From Pseudomonadota bacterium (GTDB lineage: Bacteria; Desulfobacterota; Desulfobacteria; Desulfobacterales; RPRI01), in assembly GCA_018830925.1 (NCBI GenBank), contig JAHJRK010000122.1, forward strand, positions 1 through 6,537: 6,537 nt of DNA. The letters are read 5' to 3'. This document shows positions 1-5,140 of the stretch, piece by piece (the stretch's first letter is position 1; every line of letters starts with the position of its first letter). Under the pieces are notes generated by a model, which worked only from the letters and a program-made list of their open reading frames with translations, searched no databases and was not told the DNA's origin. A program made the position numbers and the translations under genes.

Positions 1-654
1 GAATTGCGTCTCTCCCAGGCGGGGCCAGAACTCCTTCTTCAGTGTGAGATCCGGCGACGTCTCTTTCAGGAATTTGACTGCTGATGCTTGTGTTGACCGC
101 CCCCATTCATAATCCGAGGCGATGGTAATGTATTCCTTCCATCCCTTCTGTTTGGCCATCTTAGCGATGGCGACGGCAGCGGCCTTGGCCTGCATGTAGC
201 TGTTGGGAACCACCTGGAAGGTATAAGGGCTGGGGTTGATCATCGTAATGTTCTCTGAGTTACTGATTGAAGCAATGTGAAGCACCTTGTACTCCTGCGC
301 AATCGGTTTTACAGCCATGGCTACAGCGCTGGAATAGTCGTTGATGACGGCCCTGATTTTATCCCTGAGGATGAGGTCTTTCACTTCGCGAACGCCCACA
401 TCAGGCTTAGTCTGCGAGTCTCTAATAAAAAGCTCCACCTTATGCTGGCCGAGAAAGCCACCCTTGGCGTTGATCTCCTCCACTGCCAGCTTGATTCCCT
501 CAACCCCGTCAGCGCTGTATAATGCGCCTGCGCCAGTGAGACCGAGCGCTACGCCGAGATTGTACGGCTCCGCTGCCTTGGCCCCGGTTATCCCGAAAAA
601 GAATAAACATGTAATAACCGTTACTAAGAACGCTGTTGTTTTTCTGAAATCCAT
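1..654 (-). CDS. ABC transporter periplasmic substrate-binding protein, LivK/branched-chain amino acid type (N-terminal 218 residues; 3' end outside window)
   Basis: The frame is open from the ATG at 654 to the window edge, so the C-terminal part is missing. Residues 1-28 form a signal peptide: a basic start (MDFRKTT), a hydrophobic core, and an AKAA-type cleavage region just before EPYNLGVALGLTG. The mature part follows the Peripla_BP_6 (LivJ/LivK) pattern: the first strand with LTG near 39-41, an EEINAKGG helix end at 59-66, an RDSQTKPD segment at 78-85, a VKDLI helix at 91-95, YSSAVAMAVKPIA at 107-119, and SDYEWGRS at 180-187. Family members deliver amino acids, short-chain carboxylates or aromatic acids to an ABC permease; the ligand cannot be read here. 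A strong Shine-Dalgarno (aaggaggg) lies 6 bases before the start. The gene is 98 bp downstream of the SDR dehydrogenase in the same direction, so the two are probably co-transcribed. Permease and ATPase genes would be expected beyond the edge. Confidence 0.93.
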   Translation of the reverse strand, partial: MDFRKTTAFLVTVITCLFFFGITGAKAAEPYNLGVALGLTGAGALYSADGVEGIKLAVEEINAKGGFLGQHKVELFIRDSQTKPDVGVREVKDLILRDKIRAVINDYSSAVAMAVKPIAQEYKVLHIASISNSENITMINPSPYTFQVVPNSYMQAKAAAVAIAKMAKQKGWKEYITIASDYEWGRSTQASAVKFLKETSPDLTLKKEFWPRLGETQF

Positions 655-721
655 TTTATTCCCTCCTTGTAGTTATTTCGAATTACTGCGCGCCCGTCTC
701 CGGACCGCAATTCTCAATCAG

Positions 722-792
722 TATGTCTGCGGTATTCCGCCGTCAAAATTTACTATTTTTCTGCGTATGTCAGGACCATTCCGCCGTCAAAA
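722..792. repeat. Partial tandem direct repeat at the dehydrogenase 3' end
   Basis: Two copies, 722-748 and 766-792, are offset by 44 bp. They share tatgtc, then six differing bases, then the identical 15-mer attccgccgtcaaaa (734-748 and 778-792). The right copy encodes the FDGG motif at the C-terminus of the dehydrogenase. The left copy lies beyond the stop codon, in a different frame, and would read FDGGIPQTY followed by a stop on the minus strand. It looks like a slippage or duplication event at the gene's end. Confidence 0.7.
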
Positions 793-1601
793 AGCAGATC
801 TCCGCCGATCAGATATTTTGCAAAACGGGAAAAACCGAAAACAAATAGATTTCCTACCTCTATAGGGGTCATCATCTCTTTTGTCCGGGAATTGCCAAGC
901 ATGACTTTTTCAACGACCTCTTCAGGAGAGATGCCACGCTGCCTTGCCTGGGAAGGAATCTGTTTCAGTGCAAGCGCTGTTTTCACAAAGCCTGTGCTGA
1001 TGGAAAAGGCGCGTATATTGCCCATCCCTTCGGCGGCAATAGACTGGGTAAGAGCCCGCAGACCGAACTTCATGATATTATAGGCCGGCTTGTTGATTGT
1101 GCAGATATGAGCGTGAACTGAAGCCATGTTTCCGACGGCTCCCGTTCCTCCGGAACTTTTTTTGATGTATGGAATGACAAGCTTGGAGAGGTATAAGGGC
1201 GCCCGCAGCATGATCCTGTGCATTGTGTCATATTTTTCCATCGGGAAGTTTTCGATTGAATCGATATGCTGAATTCCGGCTATGTTTGCCAGAAACTTTA
1301 TACTTCCCAGTTTGGATGCTTCGGAAACGGCCTGTGCAATTTCTTCGTCGCGGGTAAGATCTGCTTTGATAAAAATCATTTGGCCGCCCATATCGCGGGC
1401 CATTTTCTGTGTTCTTTTCCCTTCTTTTTCGTCAATGTCAAGGCCGACGGTCATCAGGTTGTTTGCCGCTGCGGCGATGGCCGTTGCCCTTCCGATTCCG
1501 CTCCCCGCTCCTGTAACCAGGCAGACATTACCCACATTGAAATTTTCATCTGACAGATAAAGAATATCTTTTTTTTCAACGGCAGGTTCGCTGATGTCCA
1601 T
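753..1601 (-). CDS. SDR-family oxidoreductase, D-3-hydroxybutyrate dehydrogenase-like
   Basis: This 282-residue classical short-chain dehydrogenase has a Rossmann glycine motif TGAGSGIG at 30-37, D55 after the second strand (favouring NAD over NADP), ADLT at 80-83 and NIAG at 106-109. The catalytic residues are S161, Y174 and K178 (YNIMK). Residues that bind substrate in D-3-hydroxybutyrate dehydrogenases are present in equivalent places: Q111 (GIQH), H163 (SVH), K171 (KPAY) and Q214 (KQIP). The likely reaction is therefore oxidation of (R)-3-hydroxybutyrate or a similar short hydroxy acid to the keto acid. Oddities are an N-terminal extension of about 22 residues over the usual ~260-residue enzyme, and replacement of the common vNaicPG segment by FSISTG (199-204), which loses the Asn and Pro. 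The true substrate may therefore differ. The ATG at 1601 has only a weak gggaag ribosome site. A sigma-54-type promoter lies about 235 bp upstream, and a substrate-binding protein gene follows. Confidence 0.93.
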   Translation of the reverse strand: MDISEPAVEKKDILYLSDENFNVGNVCLVTGAGSGIGRATAIAAAANNLMTVGLDIDEKEGKRTQKMARDMGGQMIFIKADLTRDEEIAQAVSEASKLGSIKFLANIAGIQHIDSIENFPMEKYDTMHRIMLRAPLYLSKLVIPYIKKSSGGTGAVGNMASVHAHICTINKPAYNIMKFGLRALTQSIAAEGMGNIRAFSISTGFVKTALALKQIPSQARQRGISPEEVVEKVMLGNSRTKEMMTPIEVGNLFVFGFSRFAKYLIGGDLLFDGGMVLTYAEK

Positions 1602-1683
1602 GGGCCATCTTCCCTTTTTATAAAAACAAAAGAACTGTTATCTAAAAAAACGGTTAGGTGAAAATCGTAGATATTGAACCGAA

Positions 1684-1796
1684 ACAGCGAGCGCATTCCC
1701 CGTTGCTTGCGGCGGGGTTAGTGAGCGAATTAAAAACAGATTATATTCCTTACGGTCGAAGATTCCCAGCCCGCTCTGTGGCGGGGAGCTTCAATT
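1684..1796. repeat. Pair of palindromic (REP-like) hairpins in the dehydrogenase leader
   Basis: This lies within the 460-bp gap between the dehydrogenase and the regulator. The first hairpin is 1698-1717: CCCCG pairs with CGGGG, and on plus-strand RNA G-U pairs extend it to eight pairs closed by a CUUG tetraloop. It is flanked by similar direct repeats, gcgagcgcatt and gtgagcgaatt. The second hairpin has CCCGC (1770-1774) and GCGGG (1781-1785) around a 6-base loop, framed by GAAG (1758-1761) and CTTC (1789-1792). Both are much more GC-rich than the surrounding AT-rich DNA, which suggests a mobile or dispersed palindromic element. Copy number in the genome cannot be judged here. Both would be in the dehydrogenase 5' leader if the sigma-54 promoter is used. 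Confidence 0.5.
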
Positions 1797-1834
1797 GCTA
1801 TTGTTATCCTAATGTTATTCTTTGTTGTCTTTAC

Positions 1835-1850
1835 TGCAAAAGAGAGGCCA
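1835..1850 (-). promoter_or_regulatory. Sigma-54 (-24/-12) promoter for the dehydrogenase operon
   Basis: Read on the minus strand the site is TGGC CTCTCTT TTGCA. TGGC (1850-1847) and TTGCA (1839-1835) match the conserved blocks of the TGGCACG-N4-TTGCW consensus. The invariant GG and GC are separated by exactly ten bases. The three bases after TGGC do not match. Transcription would start near 1824 and give a leader of about 220 nt before the ATG at 1601. The neighbouring gene codes for a sigma-54 activator, and paired inverted repeats lie upstream at the usual enhancer distance, both of which support the call. Confidence 0.7.
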
Positions 1851-1937
1851 AATATAAGATCAAAACAGAAAATTACCTAAACAGCTGTGTTTTATTGAAT
1901 TATAAAATATTAATGAGTGCGCTTCATTTTTCTGCTG

Positions 1938-1955
1938 TGTAGAATAAAATCTACA
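1938..1955. promoter_or_regulatory. Candidate enhancer (UAS) site 1 for the sigma-54 activator
   Basis: This is a perfect 18-bp inverted repeat, TGTAGA-ATAAAA-TCTACA. Its centre is about 122 bp upstream of the predicted sigma-54 start, within the typical range for enhancer-binding proteins. It shares the TGTAG-N8-CTACA form with the second site at 2025-2042. Binding by the adjacent activator is inferred from position and symmetry. Confidence 0.6.
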
Positions 1956-2018
1956 TAATTATGGCTTGATCAGGATTTTGTATGGAAATATCAATCTTTA
2001 ACGAAAGGTAGCCGTATA

Positions 2019-2042
2019 TCTACATGTAGAAAAAAAGCTACA
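2019..2042. promoter_or_regulatory. Candidate enhancer (UAS) site 2, overlapping palindromes
   Basis: Two symmetric elements overlap: TCTACATGTAGA (2019-2030, a perfect 12-bp palindrome) and TGTAGA-AAAAAA-GCTACA (2025-2042), which has the same TGTAG-N8-CTACA layout as site 1. The centre is about 210 bp upstream of the predicted sigma-54 start and 87 bp from the centre of site 1. It lies just beyond the stop codon of the activator gene, and three half-sites in a row could bind more than one dimer. Confidence 0.58.
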
Positions 2043-2061
2043 TATATTTTAAAAACAAGAT

Positions 2062-3450
2062 TTAATTGACAGGAATATTCAGCTTCTTCATCTTCTTATA
2101 TAATGCAGTGCGATGGATACCCAGCTTCTCTGAAGCCTTCTTTTTATTATTATTCGCCAGCCGGATGGCCTGTACGAGAGCCTCTCTTTCCATCTCTTCC
2201 CGCAACCTCTTCAGAGAGGCCGGATTGTACGGAGTAACGCCAGCTCCCAATGATTGCAGAAAAAAAGGCAGGTGATTTACCTCTATTGTGTTTCCTTCAA
2301 TAGAGTACAGGATGCGCTCTAAAACATTGCTCAGTTCACGGACATTCCCCTGCCAGTCGTATTTTTCAAAGATGCTCATAACTTCCGGAGAAATCCGGGT
2401 CACATTCATACCAAGATCTTTATTCAAACTATTAACAAGATGCTCCGTTATGACCCTTATATCCTCTTTTCTTTCCCGAAGCGGCGGGATCTGGACTGGA
2501 ATTACATTGAGGCGGTAGTATAAATCTTTTCTGAACTTTCCCAGCTCCACGCTTTGCGCCAGATTCTCCTGAGTCGCGGCAATCAGCCTGAAATCATAAC
2601 GGGAAACACGGGTTCCTCCCAATCGTTCAATCTCTTTTTCCTCTATTACCCGAAGCAGTTTTGGCTGCATTTCCAAAGGAAGCTCCCCTATCTCATCTAA
2701 AAAAATCGTTCCCCGGTGAGCAAGTTCAAACTTGCCCGGCTTGCCCTTGCTTCCGGCTCCTGTAAAGGCGCCTGGTTCATATCCGAAGAGCTCAGCCTCC
2801 AGAAGCTCTTTTGGAATAGCCGCGCAATTCAACCTCACAAACGGGAAGGGGCGCCGGCCGCTCGCATGATGGATGGCATGTGCAAAAAGCTCTTTGCCTG
2901 TCCCGCTGTCTCCAAGGATCAGAACAGGAGCACTGGTTTTGGCGGCTTTGAGGGCCAGCTGTTTTAATCCCGTTATGGCTTCACTTTTGCCGACAATATT
3001 TTTGATCGTATACTTGGAAGCTCTCAGGCTTACCAGTTCTTTTTCATACAGCTTGACCTTGGATTCCAGAATATTGAGCTTTGCAGCCAGAGCCTGCACA
3101 TCCCGGACATCCTCGAACATAACCTGGCCATAGACGGCAATGACTTTTCCATCCTTTAATATAGGTATGCGCTGGACCACCATGTCCTGGCCCATAATTC
3201 TGTGTGGATGATTTATCTCAGGAATACCGGTCTGGGCCACTGTTGGCATACGGGTATTTTCAACAACATCCGCGCAATTTTTCCCAATTGTCGATTTCGG
3301 GTCAATTCCTATAAAATTTCCGTAGGTTGAGCTGAAAAAAATGATTTTTCCATCAGGCTCTGTGATCATCACCCCATTGCGGATGTTGTCCAAAACCAGC
3401 TCATAAAATTCAATTTTTTCCTGATATTCTTTGATTGTTCCGGAAGGCAT
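2062..3450 (-). CDS. PAS-domain sigma-54-dependent transcriptional activator (enhancer-binding protein)
   Basis: This cytoplasmic regulator of about 462 residues (numbered from the ATG at 3450) has three parts. A PAS-type sensor spans about 12-115, followed by a short coiled linker at 117-145. The AAA+ domain spans about 150-385, with Walker A GDSGTGKE (180-187), the sigma-54-contacting loop GAFTGA (227-232), Walker B TIFLDE (248-253), arginine fingers in FRKDLYYR (R307, R313) and sensor II GNVREL (R371). A Fis-type helix-turn-helix spans about 421-459. All core residues are intact, so it should be a working ATPase that remodels the sigma-54 holoenzyme. There is no response-regulator receiver domain, so control is probably by a small ligand or redox state sensed by PAS rather than by a kinase. 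A TTG at 3459 is an alternative start, but the GGGG ribosome site directly abuts it and is well spaced for the ATG. The gene lies upstream of its presumed target operon, in the same direction. Confidence 0.96.
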   Translation of the reverse strand: MPSGTIKEYQEKIEFYELVLDNIRNGVMITEPDGKIIFFSSTYGNFIGIDPKSTIGKNCADVVENTRMPTVAQTGIPEINHPHRIMGQDMVVQRIPILKDGKVIAVYGQVMFEDVRDVQALAAKLNILESKVKLYEKELVSLRASKYTIKNIVGKSEAITGLKQLALKAAKTSAPVLILGDSGTGKELFAHAIHHASGRRPFPFVRLNCAAIPKELLEAELFGYEPGAFTGAGSKGKPGKFELAHRGTIFLDEIGELPLEMQPKLLRVIEEKEIERLGGTRVSRYDFRLIAATQENLAQSVELGKFRKDLYYRLNVIPVQIPPLRERKEDIRVITEHLVNSLNKDLGMNVTRISPEVMSIFEKYDWQGNVRELSNVLERILYSIEGNTIEVNHLPFFLQSLGAGVTPYNPASLKRLREEMEREALVQAIRLANNNKKKASEKLGIHRTALYKKMKKLNIPVN

Positions 3451-3494
3451 TGCAGGCAACCCCGTATAAAACAGCAGATAATATTTAATTATTT

Positions 3495-3521
3495 ATTATA
3501 TCACTATAAGAAAAGGGTCAA
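3495..3521 (-). promoter_or_regulatory. Sigma-70-like promoter of the activator gene
   Basis: On the minus strand, TTGACC (3521-3516) and a perfect TATAAT (3500-3495) are separated by 15 bp; shifting the -35 by one base gives 16 bp. The spacing is slightly short. The predicted start near 3488 gives a leader of about 38 nt. It implies housekeeping expression of the activator, with sigma-54 reserved for the target operon. Confidence 0.5.
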
Positions 3522-3559
3522 CACGGATTTTGGATAGAATACATATATGATGGACTTTT

Positions 3560-3576
3560 TAAGAGAGCGTCTCTTA
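3560..3576. repeat. Short perfect inverted repeat upstream of the activator promoter
   Basis: TAAGAGA and TCTCTTA are separated by GCG, giving a 7-bp stem with a 3-base loop. It lies about 40 bp upstream of the -35 of the activator gene. It could be an operator or a small hairpin; no specific role is evident. The flanking DNA at 3522-3628 shows nothing else recognisable. Confidence 0.35.
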
Positions 3577-3628
3577 TTGTTTCAGTATGAAAATCCGGCA
3601 TTGAAAAAAAAGTGCGGCGAGCGTGTGA

Positions 3629-3871
3629 AAATTCACAGTATTAAGAATCCAAATTCAGACCAGGTTAAAGCAAAGAACCTATTCGGAAAGGTTTAAAGAG
3701 ACAACAAGAACGGCTGTAACTTATTTTGCCACAGGTCTAATGAGGATGAAAGAGGGAATGGATCTTGAATAAAACCTGAAGGCGATTACATGGTATGAAG
3801 CTGCAAAAAAAGCCGGGATTATAAGAGACAAGGCATTAATTATTGATATGCGGTATAGCCTGGGGAAATAG
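3629..3871 (+). pseudogene. Probable decayed TPR/Sel1-like gene remnant
   Basis: One plus-strand frame is open from just after a TGA at 3626 to a TAG at 3869, broken only by a TAA at 3770-3772. The part before the break reads RTAVTYFATGLMRMKEGMDLE, and the part after reads NLKAITWYEAAKKAG, then DKALIIDMRYSLGK. The WYEAAKKAG stretch resembles the helix pair of Sel1/TPR repeats (A..WYEKAA..G), but this is from memory of the pattern only. There is no ribosome site or convincing start: an in-frame ATG at 3587 is followed by stops at 3602 and 3626, and the ATG at 3740 would give a 10-residue peptide. The parent gene and full length are unknown. The remnant ends one base before the inverted repeat at 3872. 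Confidence 0.35.
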
Positions 3872-3943
3872 TTGATGTAAATAAAAGGGATGTTCGTGCA
3901 GAGCATTATTTGCACTCTGCACGAATTTTCTAAATTACATCAA
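3872..3943 (-). terminator. Two-tier long inverted repeat, probable (bidirectional) terminator of the RRM gene
   Basis: The outer arms TTGATGTAA (3872-3880) and TTACATCAA (3935-3943) are perfectly complementary. The inner arms TTCGTGCAGAG (3893-3903) and CTCTGCACGAA (3915-3925) form an 11-bp stem with an 11-base loop. A T-rich tract follows the inner stem on both strands: TTTTC at 3926-3930 on the plus strand, and CCCTTTTATTT after a 3-base gap on the minus strand. It begins 3 bases after the stop of the RRM gene, so it probably ends that transcript and could also stop reading from the left. Confidence 0.6.
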
Positions 3944-3946
3944 TGT

Positions 3947-4303
3947 TTACCTTGGTCGCCTGTCGCCACCCGGTCTGCCTCCGCCTCCGGGTCTTCTGTC
4001 TCCGCCGGGACGTCTGCCGCCACCACCACTCGGTCTTCCTCCGCGACCACCACGGTCATCTGTGCGGGGGCGCGCCTCGTTGACATTAAGTGCCCGGCCC
4101 ATGAATTCTTTGCCGTTGAGTTCGGTGATAGCGGTCTGAGCCGCCGCTTTCGCAGGCATTTCGACAAACCCAAAGCCTCTTGGCTGGCCGCCGAACTTCT
4201 CCTTGATAACATTAGCCGTTGCAACCTCTCCGAAGGCTTCAAAAAGTTTTTTCAAATCTTCATCTGTAGCCTCTCGCGACAAATTTCCAACAAAGATGTT
4301 CAT
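3947..4303 (-). CDS. RRM-domain RNA-binding protein with Gly/Arg-rich tail
   Basis: This 118-residue cytoplasmic protein has one RNA recognition motif and a disordered basic tail. RNP2 is IFVGNL (3-8) and RNP1 is RGFGFVEM (42-49), with the usual aromatic residues at F4, F44 and F46. The fold ends near ALNVNEARP (71-79). Residues 80-118 are almost only Gly, Arg, Pro and Asp, with repeated RRPGGDRRPGGGG-type units similar to eukaryotic RGG boxes. Bacterial members of this family bind single-stranded RNA, and in cyanobacteria some respond to cold; the role here is unknown. The ATG at 4303 has an AAGGAA ribosome site with about 7-base spacing. A near-consensus promoter about 230 bp upstream and an inverted repeat directly after the stop suggest it is transcribed alone. 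The tail-coding DNA (about 3950-4065) is repetitive and GC-rich, unlike the surrounding AT-rich gaps. Confidence 0.95.
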   Translation of the reverse strand: MNIFVGNLSREATDEDLKKLFEAFGEVATANVIKEKFGGQPRGFGFVEMPAKAAAQTAITELNGKEFMGRALNVNEARPRTDDRGGRGGRPSGGGGRRPGGDRRPGGGGRPGGDRRPR

Positions 4304-4364
4304 TTTGATTTCCTTGTATTTGAACGTTTATGCCAATCAAACCTGACGGCTTCCCAAAAAGTCA

Positions 4365-4480
4365 TTATGCTTAGTTGCGCTTCATCTTTTCCTTCGACTT
4401 TACTCCAAACAGGCTCAATAAATGTCATGGTGAGCTTGTCGAACCGTGTGAGCATTGTCCGCCTTCGGCGGAAGCTTTTT
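4365..4480. repeat. Possible dispersed palindromic element with strong hairpin in the RRM leader
   Basis: This lies in the 283-bp gap upstream of the RRM gene. A perfect hairpin, TCCGCC-TTC-GGCGGA (4458-4472), is followed on the plus strand by AGC and five Ts (4476-4480), which would be a plus-strand terminator although no plus-strand gene ends here. The segment to its left has ttcgac (about 4393) facing gtcgaa (about 4438) and the phrase tcatggtgagcttgtcgaac, which resembles short dispersed repeats I recall from deltaproteobacterial genomes. That resemblance is from memory, not from a search. Confidence 0.4.
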
Positions 4481-4530
4481 ACGGAGCCATCATAAACAAT
4501 GAAAATAATTTTAAAAATTAACCGCTCTTA

Positions 4531-4559
4531 TTTATAGTCCTCGACAGCAGGATTGTCAA
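4531..4559 (-). promoter_or_regulatory. Near-consensus sigma-70 promoter of the RRM gene
   Basis: On the minus strand, a perfect TTGACA -35 (4559-4554) and TATAAA -10 (4536-4531) are separated by exactly 17 bp. The predicted start near 4524 gives a leader of about 220 nt before the ATG at 4303. It lies just beyond the stop codon of the DUF1178 gene, so the RRM gene does not need read-through. The strength of the match suggests abundant expression. Confidence 0.65.
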
Positions 4560-4586
4560 CATTATATCACGGAACAAGTTTATCAA

Positions 4587-5006
4587 TTATGAGTCGGTTT
4601 CGGGAGGGGCAGGGATAGGAACCTTGAAAAACTGAATTCCTTCTTCTTTCATTGTTTTTTCTTCCAAACTGGTGCTGACTCCACGTATATTTCGGGGTTC
4701 GGAAACGCCATAGTGGATTTTAAGGGCTTCGGTCGCAAATTCTGTTCCTACATTATCAAAATTATTTTCAACGAACTCAGCCACTTTTTTTGTTATTTCT
4801 GCAAGGGCGATCTCCTTGCCTGAAGGAGTTGCGTCATTGCCTGAAGATTTTATCGCAAATGTCGTCGGAACTTTGAAAACAGATATATCGTTACATACCG
4901 GGCAGGAAATCAGCTTCTTTTTTTTCTGACTTTCGAAAGCCCGGCTGTCTTCAAACCATCCTTCAAAAATATGTCCGTTGGCACATCTTAAATCGAATGC
5001 TATCAT
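4587..5006 (-). CDS. DUF1178 family protein (zinc-ribbon-like, function unknown)
   Basis: This 139-residue soluble protein begins MIAFDLRCANGHIFEGWF, the hallmark of the DUF1178 family (an RC..GH.F.GWF motif followed by a CPVC pair). C8, H12, C35 and C38 form a plausible zinc site. After the zinc region comes a polar linker (53-64), a helix with EITKKVAEFVENNFDNVGTEFATEA (69-93, an amphipathic segment typical of the family), and a C-terminal stretch HYGVSEPRNIRGVST (98-112) that is also characteristic. The length matches the family's usual ~140-160 residues. The molecular function is not known and none is claimed. The ATG at 5006 has only a distant AGGG upstream, so translation may be modest. 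It is divergent from the SH3 gene, and no terminator was seen after its stop. Confidence 0.9.
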   Translation of the reverse strand: MIAFDLRCANGHIFEGWFEDSRAFESQKKKKLISCPVCNDISVFKVPTTFAIKSSGNDATPSGKEIALAEITKKVAEFVENNFDNVGTEFATEALKIHYGVSEPRNIRGVSTSLEEKTMKEEGIQFFKVPIPAPPETDS

Positions 5007-5050
5007 GTATTAAATTAACCCTGAAAATAAATTCAATAACCTGATTTATG

Positions 5051-5081
5051 TAATAAAAAAACAGATAGTGCTGTTTTATTA
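5051..5081. repeat. AT-rich inverted repeat in the divergent intergenic region
   Basis: AAAACAG (5058-5064) and CTGTTTT (5071-5077) surround a 6-base loop. With a three-base bulge the stem extends to TAAT (5051-5054) and ATTA (5078-5081). It sits between the DUF1178 and SH3 genes, where neither gene ends, so it is more likely an operator or DNA structure than a terminator. Confidence 0.35.
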
Positions 5082-5111
5082 TCATAAACAATTATTTTTT
5101 AAAAGAAATTA

Positions 5112-5140
5112 TTGACAGATTTGTATAAAGGCTAAATAAA
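5112..5140 (+). promoter_or_regulatory. Possible sigma-70 promoter for the SH3 gene
   Basis: A perfect TTGACA (5112-5117) is followed by A/T-rich candidates for a -10: TAAATA at 15 bp spacing or AATAAA at 17 bp. The -10 is weak. Transcription would start near 5147, about 50 bases before the ATG at 5198. Confidence 0.4.

Noticed and set aside
10..654. VTVITC in the binding-protein signal peptide as a lipobox
   Set aside because: The Cys at residue 16 lies in the middle of the hydrophobic core and is preceded by Thr, and a normal A-X-A cleavage region follows at 25-28, so a soluble periplasmic protein is more likely.
1658..1942. 94-codon plus-strand open frame in the gap before the dehydrogenase
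   Set aside because: It runs across the two GC-rich hairpins, the sigma-54 promoter and the edge of UAS site 1, has no ribosome site, and its translation shows no domain. It is most likely a chance frame through a repeat.
3872..3943. Integron attC recombination site
   Set aside because: The ends do not match the GTTRRRY/RYYYAAC core boxes, and there is no integrase or gene-cassette array in the window.
3940..4242. Second minus-strand frame (100 codons) within the RRM gene
   Set aside because: It is out of frame with the RRM motifs and owes its length to the repetitive GC-rich tail; no independent start signal.
3890..4495. 201-codon plus-strand open frame opposite the RRM gene
   Set aside because: It is the antisense shadow of the GC-rich Gly/Arg tail and RRM codons. 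The minus-strand frame has clear RNP1 and RNP2 motifs, a ribosome site and a promoter.
4304..4524. Known riboswitch in the RRM leader
   Set aside because: No recognisable conserved riboswitch core was seen; only one simple hairpin oriented for the opposite strand.
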